This document shows positions 54,725-63,393 of a DNA stretch of 64,000 nucleotides, piece after piece. The stretch spans positions 248,001-312,000 of the forward strand of contig NZ_JAABNT010000004.1 in the NCBI RefSeq assembly GCF_010667575.1. Reading direction: 5' to 3'. The notes beneath the pieces are model-generated. The model worked only from the letters and a program-made list of their open reading frames with translations. It had not been told where the DNA came from and did no database searches. The position numbers and the translations under genes were made by a program. Every line of letters begins with the position of its first letter. Position 1 is the stretch's first letter. The stretch is from Sulfitobacter sediminilitoris. GTDB taxonomy: Bacteria; Pseudomonadota; Alphaproteobacteria; Rhodobacterales; Rhodobacteraceae.

Positions 54725-55687
54725 TCAGGACACCCGCACAACGACTTTTCCGGTCGCTTTGCGCGTGCGCAAAAGATCAAGCGCATCGTTTGCCTGATCG
54801 AGTGGCACAACATTGCTGACATGCGGTTTGATTTTGCCCGCAACATACCAGTCGATCAAAGTTTTGAAGCTGTCAGTCAGTACCGAGGGTCTGATCTTGG
54901 CGTATCCGCCCCAGTAAAGGCCCATGACGGTCAGGTTCTTGACCAATAGGATATTCGCAGGGATCTGCGGCACATCACCGGAAGCAAATCCCAGCGGCAA
55001 AAGCCGCGCTTCAGAATTGCAGGCCCGCATCGCCGCCTTGAACTGATCACCGCCCACCGGGTCATAGACGACATCCGCGCCACCCAGCCCCTTGACGATC
55101 TCCCGGATGTCATCCGTTTCGGAATCGATCAGGTGATCGGCTCCTGCGGCGCGGCAGACCTCAAGCTTTTCTCTGCCCCGTGCACAGGCGATAACCTCGG
55201 CGCCCATGACCTTGCCCAATTCGACCGCCGTCAAACCGACGCCCCCCGATGCGCCCAGCACCAACAGACGTTCTCCGGGTTGCATCTTCGCCTTGTAGTC
55301 AAGTGCGACATGGCTGGTGCCGTAGGCGATCAGGAATGCTGCCGCATCTACCGCGCTCATTTCATCCGGGATCGGAACACATGCCTTGGCAGGTATTGCC
55401 GCGTATTCCGCCAGTCCACCCGAGCCTACATAAGCCGCCACCCGCTGACCGCTTTGCAAATCGGAGACACCTTCGCCCACCGCTTTCACCGTTCCGCAAA
55501 CCTCCATGCCCACGGCGAAGGGCAGCGGGGGTTTTTCCTGATAGGTACCCTTGATCATCAGCGTATCGGCAAAATTCATCCCGCAGGTGTCGATCTTGAC
55601 CAGCACTTCTCCGGCGGCGGAGATGGGCATTTCAAGCTCCTGCATGCTGAGCGGAGCGTCGTAGGCGGTAACTTGCATGGCGCGCAT
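54725..55687 (-). CDS. NADPH:quinone oxidoreductase-like MDR protein
   Basis: A 320-residue medium-chain dehydrogenase/reductase of the zinc-free quinone oxidoreductase branch. CGMNFADTLMIKGTYQ, a cofactor loop LVLGASGGVGLTAVELGK, and DVVYDPVGGDQFKAAMRA are typical. It probably reduces a quinone or enone with NADPH. ATG 55687 is favoured by GAGAGGA eight bases upstream. It stands alone between the histidine kinase and the CoxG-like gene. Confidence 0.88.
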   Translation of the reverse strand: MRAMQVTAYDAPLSMQELEMPISAAGEVLVKIDTCGMNFADTLMIKGTYQEKPPLPFAVGMEVCGTVKAVGEGVSDLQSGQRVAAYVGSGGLAEYAAIPAKACVPIPDEMSAVDAAAFLIAYGTSHVALDYKAKMQPGERLLVLGASGGVGLTAVELGKVMGAEVIACARGREKLEVCRAAGADHLIDSETDDIREIVKGLGGADVVYDPVGGDQFKAAMRACNSEARLLPLGFASGDVPQIPANILLVKNLTVMGLYWGGYAKIRPSVLTDSFKTLIDWYVAGKIKPHVSNVVPLDQANDALDLLRTRKATGKVVVRVS

Positions 55688-55773
55688 GGATTGGATCCTC
55701 TCGTGATGTTGGGCGCCAGATGCCCCCATGTCGGCTGGGAAAACAAGGCCGCGCGTGACAGAAATTGCGGTGC

Positions 55774-57123
55774 CTATCGCGGGAAACTCAACTCAACGCG
55801 CAAGCCTGGTGCATTGTCGGCAAGTTCTACCGTCGCACCATGCAACCCGGCGACCGCCTCGACCAGGCTGAGGCCAAGCCCGTGTCCGGGCGTATGCCTG
55901 CTGCGGTCCAGACGATAGAGCCGCTGCACAACCTTGTCCTTTTCGTCTGCCGGGATGCCCGGACCATTATCTGCAACGATCAGCTTGAGCTGACCGTCCT
56001 GCGCTGTCAGTTGCACCGAAACATGGCTGCCATCGGGCGTGTGGCGCAGGGCATTTTCGATCAGATTCGACAGCATCTGCCCCAAAAGCGCACGGTCCCC
56101 CTTGATAAATGCCTCTTCAAGGTCTGCTGTCAGGGTAAGGTGATGATGGCTGGCCACAGCACTTGGTTCAAAAACCTCAACCACGGTGCGGCAGACCTGT
56201 GCCAGATCCACCTTTTCAAATCGGTTTCTGGGCGATCCTGCCTCGACCTGCGCCAGTTGCAGCAAGGACTGAAAGACACGTGTCATATCGTTCACTTCGT
56301 CTTGCGTCTTGCTGACCAGAGCGGCGACCTCTCCGTCCTCATCAACCTTCGCTTCAAGCTCTTCAAGATAGACCGCAACACGCTGAAGGGGTGTTTTCAG
56401 ATCATGCGCGATGTCTGACGAGACGCCCTTGAGCGCCTTCATCTGCGCTTCCTGAGCGCCTGCCATCTGGTTGAGCTTGCCGCCGATGCGAACGAGATCG
56501 TCAGACCAGCGCGGCCCGATCGTGACGCGCGCGCCCAAGTCACCGCTGGTCATGCGGTCCAGCGCCGAGCTGACAACTTCCACATGCCTCTTTGAACGAC
56601 GCGCGAGGATTAACCCCCCGGAAAGAGCGATAAGAACCGTGGGAAGCAGGCTGATCAGCAGAATGTTCACGAACACATCCCGCAATGCGACGATCTCGGC
56701 CCGGCTGCGGGCCACCGTGATCAGACCACCGTAAAGCGTATCTGTCAGGGACAGGTAGTCGCCTGAAAACTGGGCCCGCTCAGGGTTCAGTGAAAAGATA
56801 TGGAAACCTTCATCGTCCTGCGCAATTGCACCGTTGCCGTAGATGCGCCCATCCGGTCCGATATAGCTGAGGATCAATCGGTTCGGATCAGCCTCACGAG
56901 ATTCCGCATCGACCAGCAATGCGACAGCGCGTGCGTTTGGCGCGGCACGAAACCCCGCCAAGTCCTGACGCAGATCAGCGCGAATGGTTTGTTCGAAGGA
57001 GGATTGTGTCACCGCATAGCTCGCTGCGAGGCTGAGCAGCGAAACGACAGCAAAAAGAGCCACCAAAAGGATGGCCAGCCGGATCGGCATGGACCGCCAA
57101 AGCTGCCGGATCCGATCCTTCAC
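55774..57123 (-). CDS. sensor histidine kinase
   Basis: A 449-residue kinase with two membrane helices (about 17-37 and 152-173) flanking a periplasmic sensor of about 115 residues. A HAMP linker, a HisKA domain with the phosphorylated H240 in SDIAHDLKTPLQR, and an HATPase with N356 in SNLIENALRHTP, VADNGPGIP and GHGLGLSLVEA follow. It overlaps the response-regulator gene by four bases, so they are a cognate pair. The signal is unknown; the divergent HtrA-type gene suggests envelope stress, but that is inference. Confidence 0.94.
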   Translation of the reverse strand: MKDRIRQLWRSMPIRLAILLVALFAVVSLLSLAASYAVTQSSFEQTIRADLRQDLAGFRAAPNARAVALLVDAESREADPNRLILSYIGPDGRIYGNGAIAQDDEGFHIFSLNPERAQFSGDYLSLTDTLYGGLITVARSRAEIVALRDVFVNILLISLLPTVLIALSGGLILARRSKRHVEVVSSALDRMTSGDLGARVTIGPRWSDDLVRIGGKLNQMAGAQEAQMKALKGVSSDIAHDLKTPLQRVAVYLEELEAKVDEDGEVAALVSKTQDEVNDMTRVFQSLLQLAQVEAGSPRNRFEKVDLAQVCRTVVEVFEPSAVASHHHLTLTADLEEAFIKGDRALLGQMLSNLIENALRHTPDGSHVSVQLTAQDGQLKLIVADNGPGIPADEKDKVVQRLYRLDRSRHTPGHGLGLSLVEAVAGLHGATVELADNAPGLRVELSFPR

Positions 57124-57791
57124 GCGGCAATCCTGTAGCCCGCACCACGGACAGTCTCGATCAGTTCACGATCAAAGGGTTTATCCACCTTCGCCCTGAG
57201 GCGGCTGATGTGGGTCTCGACGACGTTCGTACCGGGGTCAAACCCGATGTCCCACACGCTTTCCAACAGCATGGTCCGCGTTTGAACACGTCCCTTGCGC
57301 CGCAAGAGATGTTCCAGCAGCGCAAATTCTCTCGGCAACAGGTCAAGCTCAACGCCGCTGCGCGTCACCTTGCGTGTGATCAGGTTCATTTCCAAATCGC
57401 CGGTTTTCAGCACCGTTTCGTTTTCAATGGCTTGCGGCCGCCGCGCCAGGGCACTGACACGCGCCGACAATTCGCCGAACACGAAAGGTTTGGCCAGATA
57501 ATCATCCGCTCCGGCATGCAGGCCTTCGATCCGGTCATCCACGTCGCCCAGCGCGGTGAGCAACAAAACCGGCGTCTTAATACCTGCGCCCCGAAGTGTC
57601 TTGAGCACGGTCAACCCATCCACCCCGGGCAACATCCGGTCTAAAATCATCACGTCATAGCTGGTCGACGTGGCGGCAATCAGCCCGGACTTCCCATCAT
57701 CGAACAAGTCCACCACATGTCCCTCCTCGCGCAATCCTCGCGCGATATAGGCCCCGGTCGTGGCGTCGTCTTCTACAATCAGCAGCTTCAT
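57120..57791 (-). CDS. OmpR-family response regulator
   Basis: A 223-residue regulator. The receiver has VEDD acidic residues at the start, phospho-acceptor D51 in MILDRMLPG, T79 and K101 in DDYLAKPF. The C-terminal winged helix has DLLPREFALLEHLLRRKG and VVETHISRLRAKVDKPF. ATG 57791 (MKLLIVEDD) fits the family; an upstream frame adds ten residues. It precedes the histidine kinase in a coupled pair, and is divergent from the HtrA-type protease. Confidence 0.94.
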   Translation of the reverse strand: MKLLIVEDDATTGAYIARGLREEGHVVDLFDDGKSGLIAATSTSYDVMILDRMLPGVDGLTVLKTLRGAGIKTPVLLLTALGDVDDRIEGLHAGADDYLAKPFVFGELSARVSALARRPQAIENETVLKTGDLEMNLITRKVTRSGVELDLLPREFALLEHLLRRKGRVQTRTMLLESVWDIGFDPGTNVVETHISRLRAKVDKPFDRELIETVRGAGYRIAA

Positions 57792-57857
57792 CTTGATCCG
57801 TCGGCAGTTATGTCTCGCCACCTATATAAGACACCGGATGCGATCAGGACCCCTCGT

Positions 57858-57892
57858 TACAAATTTGTATACCGCACCCCAGCGCTTTGTAA
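57858..57892. promoter_or_regulatory. candidate response-regulator binding repeats
   Basis: TACAAATTTGTA at 57858-57869 is a perfect 12-bp palindrome. A second TTTGTAA lies at 57886-57892, exactly 22 bp after the TTTGTA of the palindrome, the two-helical-turn spacing favoured by OmpR-family regulators. Located between the regulator and protease genes, this could control both. Confidence 0.45.
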
Positions 57893-57943
57893 GGCAGGCC
57901 CGCCATATGGGCATGGTAACGAAATTCCTGAAAGAGGCATAAC

Positions 57944-59047
57944 ATGCGTTCACTCCTTCCCCTTACCTCCCGCACGGCGACGGCGGCACTGACGGCGGCC
58001 ATGCTGTCCGCGTCGGCGCTCACGCTTGCCCCATCGGCCGCGTTGGCGGTGCCAGCGGGCGGCTATGCTGATCTGGTCGAGGAAGTCTCGCCCGCGGTGG
58101 TCTTTATCGAAGTCACCGGCAAAGCGCAGCTGGCATCGACGGACCTGCCCCAGAATATCCCACCACAGCTGCGCGAATTCTTTGGCGATCGGGGGCCAGG
58201 TCAGCGCGCGCCAAGCCAGGGCATTGGCTCCGGTTTTATCATTTCTGAAGATGGCCAGATCGTGACAAACCACCATGTCGTTGCTGGCGCGGAAAGCGTG
58301 AAGGTCAAGCTTGCAGATGGCCGCAGCTATGACGCCGAAGTTGTTGGCAGCGACCCAATGACCGATATCGCGCTGCTAAAGCTGGACGCGGACGAGACAT
58401 TTCCAACTGTCGAGTTTGGCGCGTCACAGGATCTGCGCGTCGGCGATGAGGTGGTTGCAGTTGGCAACCCCTTCGGGCTTGGCGGGACAGTAACATCCGG
58501 TATCGTATCCGCCCTTTCCCGCGATATCCGTTCGGGTCCGTTTGACGATTTCATCCAGACTGATGCGGCAATCAACCGGGGCAACTCCGGCGGACCGCTC
58601 TTTAACAACGAGGGCGACGTGATCGGCGTGAATACGGCCATTATCTCACCCGGCGGCGGTTCTGTTGGAATTGGCTTTGCGGTGCCGTCAGATCTGGTTC
58701 AGACGGTCGTGGCCGATCTGGCCGATGATGGTCAGTTGGCACGTGGCTGGCTGGGTGTGAACATTCGCCCGATGACAGAGGAAGTAGCCTCCGTGCTTGG
58801 CTACGACGCGCCCAAGGGTGCCGTCATTGAAGCGGTAAGTGACGATAGTCCGGCGGAAAAGGCCGGTCTGAAAGAAGGTGACATCATCCTGTCCTTTGGC
58901 GAAGTCGAGGTGAAGGAACTGCGCGATCTGACCCGCGCCGTTGCGACCACAAAACCTGAAGACAGCGCAGTTATCACTGTTCTGCGAAAAGGCAAAGAAG
59001 TCGTGCTGGACGTGACCGTGGGAACGCTGAAACCACAAGAGGCGTAA
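57944..59047 (+). CDS. periplasmic HtrA/Do-type serine protease with one PDZ domain
   Basis: A 367-residue protein with a signal peptide (cleavage near ALAVPAG, about 35). The trypsin-like domain has H111 in NHHVVAG, D141 in DPMTDIALLKL and S215 in NRGNSGGPLF. A single C-terminal PDZ domain (about 265-355) has GWLGVNIRPM and EGDIILSF. E. coli DegP and DegQ have two PDZ domains, so this layout resembles DegS or the one-PDZ alphaproteobacterial homologues. AGAGG precedes the ATG. A strong terminator follows at 59094-59123. Confidence 0.93.
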   Translation: MRSLLPLTSRTATAALTAAMLSASALTLAPSAALAVPAGGYADLVEEVSPAVVFIEVTGKAQLASTDLPQNIPPQLREFFGDRGPGQRAPSQGIGSGFIISEDGQIVTNHHVVAGAESVKVKLADGRSYDAEVVGSDPMTDIALLKLDADETFPTVEFGASQDLRVGDEVVAVGNPFGLGGTVTSGIVSALSRDIRSGPFDDFIQTDAAINRGNSGGPLFNNEGDVIGVNTAIISPGGGSVGIGFAVPSDLVQTVVADLADDGQLARGWLGVNIRPMTEEVASVLGYDAPKGAVIEAVSDDSPAEKAGLKEGDIILSFGEVEVKELRDLTRAVATTKPEDSAVITVLRKGKEVVLDVTVGTLKPQEA

Positions 59048-59093
59048 CCGATCTGCGCGCAGCCTGTCCCCCTCTTTAAGGCCGCGCTCACTG

Positions 59094-59123
59094 GCCCCGC
59101 ACATTCCTTGTGCGGGGCTTTTT
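59094..59123 (+). terminator. Rho-independent terminator after HtrA-type gene
   Basis: A perfect 10-bp stem, GCCCCGCACA (59094-59103) and TGTGCGGGGC (59109-59118), with the loop TTCCT, is followed by five T residues. Confidence 0.9.
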
Positions 59124-59183
59124 CGTGCAAGGGCACCACTTTTTCTCTCTGTCCGCCCTGCGTACGCGGGCAAGATCAAACAA

Positions 59184-59201
59184 AAGCATTTTGAGATGCT
59201 T
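59184..59201. repeat. short inverted repeat AAGCAT/ATGCTT
   Basis: AAGCAT (59184-59189) faces ATGCTT (59196-59201) across TTTGAG. It lies in the 256-bp gap after the HtrA terminator. No gene is convincingly seen in this part of the gap, although one frame is open to a stop at 59246 without a normal start codon. Confidence 0.3.
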
Positions 59202-59242
59202 CGGGAATTTCCGGAGGAGAAGCTGGAAATGGCAGTGGCCCT

Positions 59243-59263
59243 GTAGTAGACAGAGTCCACTAC
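59243..59263. promoter_or_regulatory. 21-bp dyad upstream of orphan membrane gene
   Basis: GTAGT (59243-59247) and GAC (59249-59251) are mirrored by GTC (59255-59257) and ACTAC (59259-59263), with a 3-bp centre and one mismatched pair. It ends 40 bp before GTG 59304. The symmetry suits an operator; no known regulator family is recognised. Confidence 0.4.
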
Positions 59264-59303
59264 CAAAAGACTCGTCAGCAATTTCGATAAGGAAATACTC
59301 AAA

Positions 59304-59900
59304 GTGTTCCAGAATGCTCAGACGATCTCACCGCTTGCTGCCTTTCTGGCACTGGGTACCTCAATCTATGCACTGCTCGCACTGGCATTGGGTTGGGGTC
59401 TGAATGTTGAACTGTTGATTCGCCATCCAGCCACTCAGTCTGCGATGGTCCCAGCAACGGCAGCAGGTTTTTTGGTGACCGGAACAGCCGTGATCGCGAC
59501 CGGGGTCGGCCTTTCGAAACTGGCGCACATACTGACCGGGATCGTCCTTGTAATCATTTGCATGACAGCTCTTGGGCAGCTTTATGGATGGTACAGACCT
59601 GCCGAGCTTTTTGTCACGCAATTAGCAGGCACTGAGGGTATGGCACCGGCAACGGAATTTGGTTTCATTTTGGCAGTTTTTGCGCTGAACCGGCTTATTG
59701 CAGGGTCAATATTCATCGTCGAAGCCATCAGCATTTTTGGTCTTTCCAGCGCGATCATGATTGCCCTTCTTAACCTGTCCGGCACGACGGGAGAGTTTGG
59801 GCTGGGATTTCTGATCGGGATCTCGTTGCAGACATCAATCCTGTTCGCACTGCTTTTCACAGCGCTTTGCCTTGTGTCCAACACTCACAAACCGGACTGA
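59304..59900 (+). CDS. orphan multi-pass membrane protein
   Basis: A 198-residue protein with about five or six membrane helices and little soluble sequence. It starts MFQNAQTISPLAAFLALGTS and contains TQSAMVPATAAGFLVTGTAV, which resembles the membrane sensory N-termini of some histidine kinases and cyclases (MASE-type), but no output domain follows. GTG 59304 has AAGGA ten bases upstream. It is flanked by gaps of over 250 bp on both sides and separated by a terminator from the HtrA gene. Function unknown. Confidence 0.7.
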   Translation: MFQNAQTISPLAAFLALGTSIYALLALALGWGLNVELLIRHPATQSAMVPATAAGFLVTGTAVIATGVGLSKLAHILTGIVLVIICMTALGQLYGWYRPAELFVTQLAGTEGMAPATEFGFILAVFALNRLIAGSIFIVEAISIFGLSSAIMIALLNLSGTTGEFGLGFLIGISLQTSILFALLFTALCLVSNTHKPD

Positions 59901-60158
59901 TCGTTCCGGCTGGGTTCAAAGTCCTGACATACCAAAAGTGACGAATGGCAGGGTTCAAACACCGATGCCTTTGGGATGCTTTGTCATAAGACGCCAGCCA
60001 AGTGTGGACGTGCGTCCCGACCGCAACCGGTAGTCCCGGACAGCTAAAACAGCCGGTTCACACAATAATTATAACAATCCCGTCCGGTTTCCCTTGAGAA
60101 ACCCCGTCATTTAGCACAGATATGTCCGAACCTTTCAGGCCTTTGATCAGGAGTTCGC
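59901..60158. other. 258-bp leader region of the mrp operon
   Basis: No gene is seen. An inverted repeat AACCGG (60025-60030) / CCGGTT (60053-60058) spans 22 bp. TATAAC at 60070-60075 in an AT-rich patch is a possible -10 for the mrp operon, without a good -35. Two GGTTCAAA stretches (about 59913 and 59954) recall tRNA T-loops, but no cloverleaf could be drawn. Confidence 0.35.
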
Positions 60159-63032
60159 GTGTCCCTCTTCCTTGTCGTCGCCTTGCCCTTTTTAGGCGCT
60201 TTGCTGCCCGGTCTGATGAACAATGCAGGCCGACAGGCCTGTGCGGGTGTCACATTTACCGTTTCTTTGGCCGCCTTCATCGGCTTGCTGACGAACTTGC
60301 CTGCCGTGCTGGCCGGTGAGGTTGTCATGACCGGGGTAAATTGGTTGCCGTCACTGGGGCTGAACGTGAACCTGATGCTGGACGGTCTTGGGTTTTTCTT
60401 TGCCCTGCTGATTCTTGGTATCGGCCTGCTCATCATAACCTACGCGCGTTTCTACCTGTCGCGTGATGACAACATGGGTGAATTCTTTACCTACTTGCTG
60501 CTGTTTCAGGGGGCAATGGTCGGGATCGTCCTGTCTGATAACATCCTGCTATTGCTTGTTTTCTGGGAACTTACCTCTCTCTCATCGTTCCTTTTGATCG
60601 GGTATTGGAAACACTTGCCGGCGGGCAGACAAGGTGCGCGGATGGCGCTTGCCGTGACCGGCATGGGCGGTCTGGCCCTGATCGGTGGCATGCTGATCCT
60701 TGGCAATATCGCGGGCAGCTATGACCTGAGCGTGATTTTACAGAACCGCGAGCTGATTCAGGAAAGCCCGCTTTACCTGCCCGCGCTTTTGCTGATTTTG
60801 CTGGGCTGTTTTACCAAATCAGCACAATTCCCGTTTCATTTCTGGCTGCCACACGCCATGGCAGCGCCAACGCCGGTGTCCGCCTACCTGCACTCTGCAA
60901 CCATGGTGAAGGCTGGCATTTTCCTGATGGCACGCCTCTGGCCGGTGCTGTCTGGCACGCCTGAATGGTTCGTAATCGTCACGTCAGCGGGGCTGATCAC
61001 GATGGTGCTGGGCGCGGTAATCGCGCTCTTCAAACACGATCTCAAGGCGCTGCTGGCCTTCTCAACTGTCAGCCATCTGGGTCTGATCACGATGCTCTTG
61101 GGCACCGGGACTGCCTTTGGCGCGATGGCTGCCGTCTTTCACATCCTGAACCACGCAACATTCAAGGCAGCGCTCTTTATGTCCGCTGGCATTGTGGATC
61201 ACGAGGCGCATACCAGAGACATCCGTCGCCTTGGTGGGCTGCGGCATTTGATGCCGATTACCTTTGTCATTGCCACTTTGGCAGCCCTGTCAATGGCCGG
61301 CATTCCGTTTCTCAACGGCTTCCTCTCAAAGGAAATGATGCTGGAGGAGGCCAACCATACGATCCTTTTCGACACTCCTTGGCTGGTGCCCACGCTCGCG
61401 GTTATCGGATCACTTTTCTCTGCTGCGTATTGCTTCCGCCTGATCGGCCACACCTTCCTCGGCAAGGTGCGCGACGACTACCCTGCCACGCCGCACGATC
61501 CCGGTTTCGGCATGTGGGGCCCTCCAGCGCTGCTGGTCGTTTTGGTTGTCATGATCGGCTGCGCACCTTTCCTTGCAGAACCTTTCGTGAAACTGGTCAC
61601 GGCCGCTGTGCTGGGTGAAGCCGCCGAAGTGCCGAAGGCGTACTTCAAGATCTGGCATGGTCTGGTGCCCGCGCTTTACATGTCCATCGCCGCAGTTGTC
61701 GGCGGTTTGATCGTGCTCACGCTTTTCAAGCCCCTGCTCAGGGTTTGGGATGCCGCGCCAAGGCCCGAAGCCAAAACCATCTTTGAGGCAATCATCGCCG
61801 CCTCCGTTTCCCTCTCGCGAGGCCTGATCCACGGTCTGCACAACGGCGCCTTCTCTCGCTATGCCGCGATTGCAGCCGTAACGATCACCGCCGCTGGCTA
61901 TCACGCCTGGAGCACAGGAACTATCGGTGCACCGACGCGCAGCCCACAGCCTGCGGGGGCGGTAGAAATCGCCGGTTGGATAATGCTGGTCGCGGCGACT
62001 TGCGGGTTGGTGTTCCTGCACCGCAACCGTTTGCTGTCGCTGATCCTGATCGGGATCGTCGGTCTGATGGTTTCCATCGGCTTTGTTTTCTTCAGCGCAC
62101 CGGACCTTGCCATGACACAGATCACAGTCGAGGTGGTCACAATTATTTTGCTGCTTTTGGCGCTCAACTTCTTGCCGAACCGTACGCCAATCCAAAGCTC
62201 GGTGTTGCGGCGTGTGCGCGATGTCGCCGTCGCCCTTGCCGCCGGTGGTGCGACCTTTGTAATGGCCTATTACTTCTTGCTGCGTGAGGCCGTGACGACA
62301 CCGATCTCGGAATTTCATTTGGCCAACTCTTACAAGGGTGGTGGTGGCACGAACGTGGTGAACGTGATCCTCGTCGACTTCCGTGGCTTTGACACCTTTG
62401 GCGAAATCATCGTGCTGGGGATCGCAGCGTTGCTGATCTACGCGCTGACCGAAACCCTGCTGAACGGCCCCGTGCGGGCACGGCTGCTGAACCGAAAGCC
62501 TGATCAACCGCGCGCGGGTGACATGCACCCGATGATGATGGTCGTCCTGACACGCGTGATCATGCCTGTCGTTCTATTGGTCGGTTTCTACATCTTCCTG
62601 CGTGGCCATAACGAGCCTGGCGGCGGTTTTATCGCGGGTCTTATCGTTTCCATCGGAGTGGTCATGCAGTACATGGCAAGCGGCTTTGCATGGACAAGCG
62701 CCCGGCTGCGGTATCCCTATCATGGCATCATCGGAGCGGGTGTGCTCATTGCAGGGCTGACCGGGATCGGGTCTTGGTTTGTGAACAAGCCGTTCCTGAC
62801 TTCGGATTTCACTTACGTCCGCATCCCACCCTTCGAAAAGTTCGAGCTTGCCACGGCGGCGCTCTTTGATCTTGGCGTTTTCCTTGCCGTGGTCGGGGCT
62901 GTGATGCTGTCGCTTGAGAGCTTCTCGCGGCTTGCGCGACGCGCCCATGTCAAAGACAGCGAACACCCCATGGATATCGACCCCTCCCGAGATCCGGCTG
63001 ATCCGACCAGCCCCAAGACGGAGGGCGTGTGA
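60159..63032 (+). CDS. mrpA: Mrp-type monovalent cation/H+ antiporter, fused subunits A and B
   Basis: A 957-residue membrane protein. Residues 1-780 are MrpA, related to NuoL, with LLVFWELTSLSSFLLIGYW, KSAQFPFHFWLPHAMAAPTPVSAYLHSATMVKAGIFLM and HDLKALLAFSTVSHLGLI. The last part (about 785-930) is MrpB with LLVGFYIFLRGHNEPGGGFIAGLIVSI. The fusion is the PhaAB form seen in alphaproteobacteria. GTG 60159 has AGGAG five bases upstream. It leads the mrpAB-mrpC-mrpD operon; the complex exports Na+ or K+ in exchange for protons and supports pH and salt tolerance. Confidence 0.94.
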   Translation: MSLFLVVALPFLGALLPGLMNNAGRQACAGVTFTVSLAAFIGLLTNLPAVLAGEVVMTGVNWLPSLGLNVNLMLDGLGFFFALLILGIGLLIITYARFYLSRDDNMGEFFTYLLLFQGAMVGIVLSDNILLLLVFWELTSLSSFLLIGYWKHLPAGRQGARMALAVTGMGGLALIGGMLILGNIAGSYDLSVILQNRELIQESPLYLPALLLILLGCFTKSAQFPFHFWLPHAMAAPTPVSAYLHSATMVKAGIFLMARLWPVLSGTPEWFVIVTSAGLITMVLGAVIALFKHDLKALLAFSTVSHLGLITMLLGTGTAFGAMAAVFHILNHATFKAALFMSAGIVDHEAHTRDIRRLGGLRHLMPITFVIATLAALSMAGIPFLNGFLSKEMMLEEANHTILFDTPWLVPTLAVIGSLFSAAYCFRLIGHTFLGKVRDDYPATPHDPGFGMWGPPALLVVLVVMIGCAPFLAEPFVKLVTAAVLGEAAEVPKAYFKIWHGLVPALYMSIAAVVGGLIVLTLFKPLLRVWDAAPRPEAKTIFEAIIAASVSLSRGLIHGLHNGAFSRYAAIAAVTITAAGYHAWSTGTIGAPTRSPQPAGAVEIAGWIMLVAATCGLVFLHRNRLLSLILIGIVGLMVSIGFVFFSAPDLAMTQITVEVVTIILLLLALNFLPNRTPIQSSVLRRVRDVAVALAAGGATFVMAYYFLLREAVTTPISEFHLANSYKGGGGTNVVNVILVDFRGFDTFGEIIVLGIAALLIYALTETLLNGPVRARLLNRKPDQPRAGDMHPMMMVVLTRVIMPVVLLVGFYIFLRGHNEPGGGFIAGLIVSIGVVMQYMASGFAWTSARLRYPYHGIIGAGVLIAGLTGIGSWFVNKPFLTSDFTYVRIPPFEKFELATAALFDLGVFLAVVGAVMLSLESFSRLARRAHVKDSEHPMDIDPSRDPADPTSPKTEGV

Positions 63033-63033
63033 T

Positions 63034-63393
63034 ATGGGACTGGAGCTTCTTGTTGCATCGGCCATTGGTATTCTGACAGCGGCGGGTGTGTACCTGACAC
63101 TGCGGCTACGCACTTTCCCGGTCATTTTGGGTATCTCGCTACTGACCTATGCAGTAAACGTCTTTCTCTTCGCATCCGGGCGGCTTTCAGTGGGGGCACC
63201 ACCCATTCTGACAGACGCGACGGTCTATACCGATCCGCTGCCGCAGGCGCTTGTGCTGACAGCCATCGTGATCTCATTTGGTATGACCGCCGTCGTCGTA
63301 ATGATCGCGTTGGGGGCCTATCTTGGGGCAAATGACGACAGTATAGATGACCCCATCGCGACCGCTGATGATCAGGTGGAGGATCAGGCATGA
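63034..63393 (+). CDS. mrpC: Mrp antiporter subunit C
   Basis: A 119-residue NuoK-like protein with three membrane helices: LELLVASAIGILTAAGVYLTL, VILGISLLTYAVNVFLFASG and DPLPQALVLTAIVISFGMTAVVVMIAL. The DPLPQALVLTAIVI stretch is the MrpC/NuoK signature. ATG 63034 is one base after the mrpAB stop codon. It overlaps mrpD by four bases. Confidence 0.94.
   Translation: MGLELLVASAIGILTAAGVYLTLRLRTFPVILGISLLTYAVNVFLFASGRLSVGAPPILTDATVYTDPLPQALVLTAIVISFGMTAVVVMIALGAYLGANDDSIDDPIATADDQVEDQA

Noticed and set aside
59091..59246. Open frame ending ...FEMLREFPEEKLEMAVAL before the TAG at 59244-59246
   Set aside because: The C-terminal end looks protein-like, but the frame has no ATG, GTG or TTG start except an internal ATG giving 16 residues, and it runs across a strong terminator hairpin.
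59901..60100. Possible tRNA from GGTTCAAA-type T-loop sequences
   Set aside because: No acceptor stem, D-arm or anticodon arm can be paired around either copy, and no CCA-adjacent end is present.
61410..62528. 372-residue open frame opposite mrpA
   Set aside because: It is a shadow of a membrane-protein gene, giving an implausible charged, Gln/His-rich sequence with no family match.
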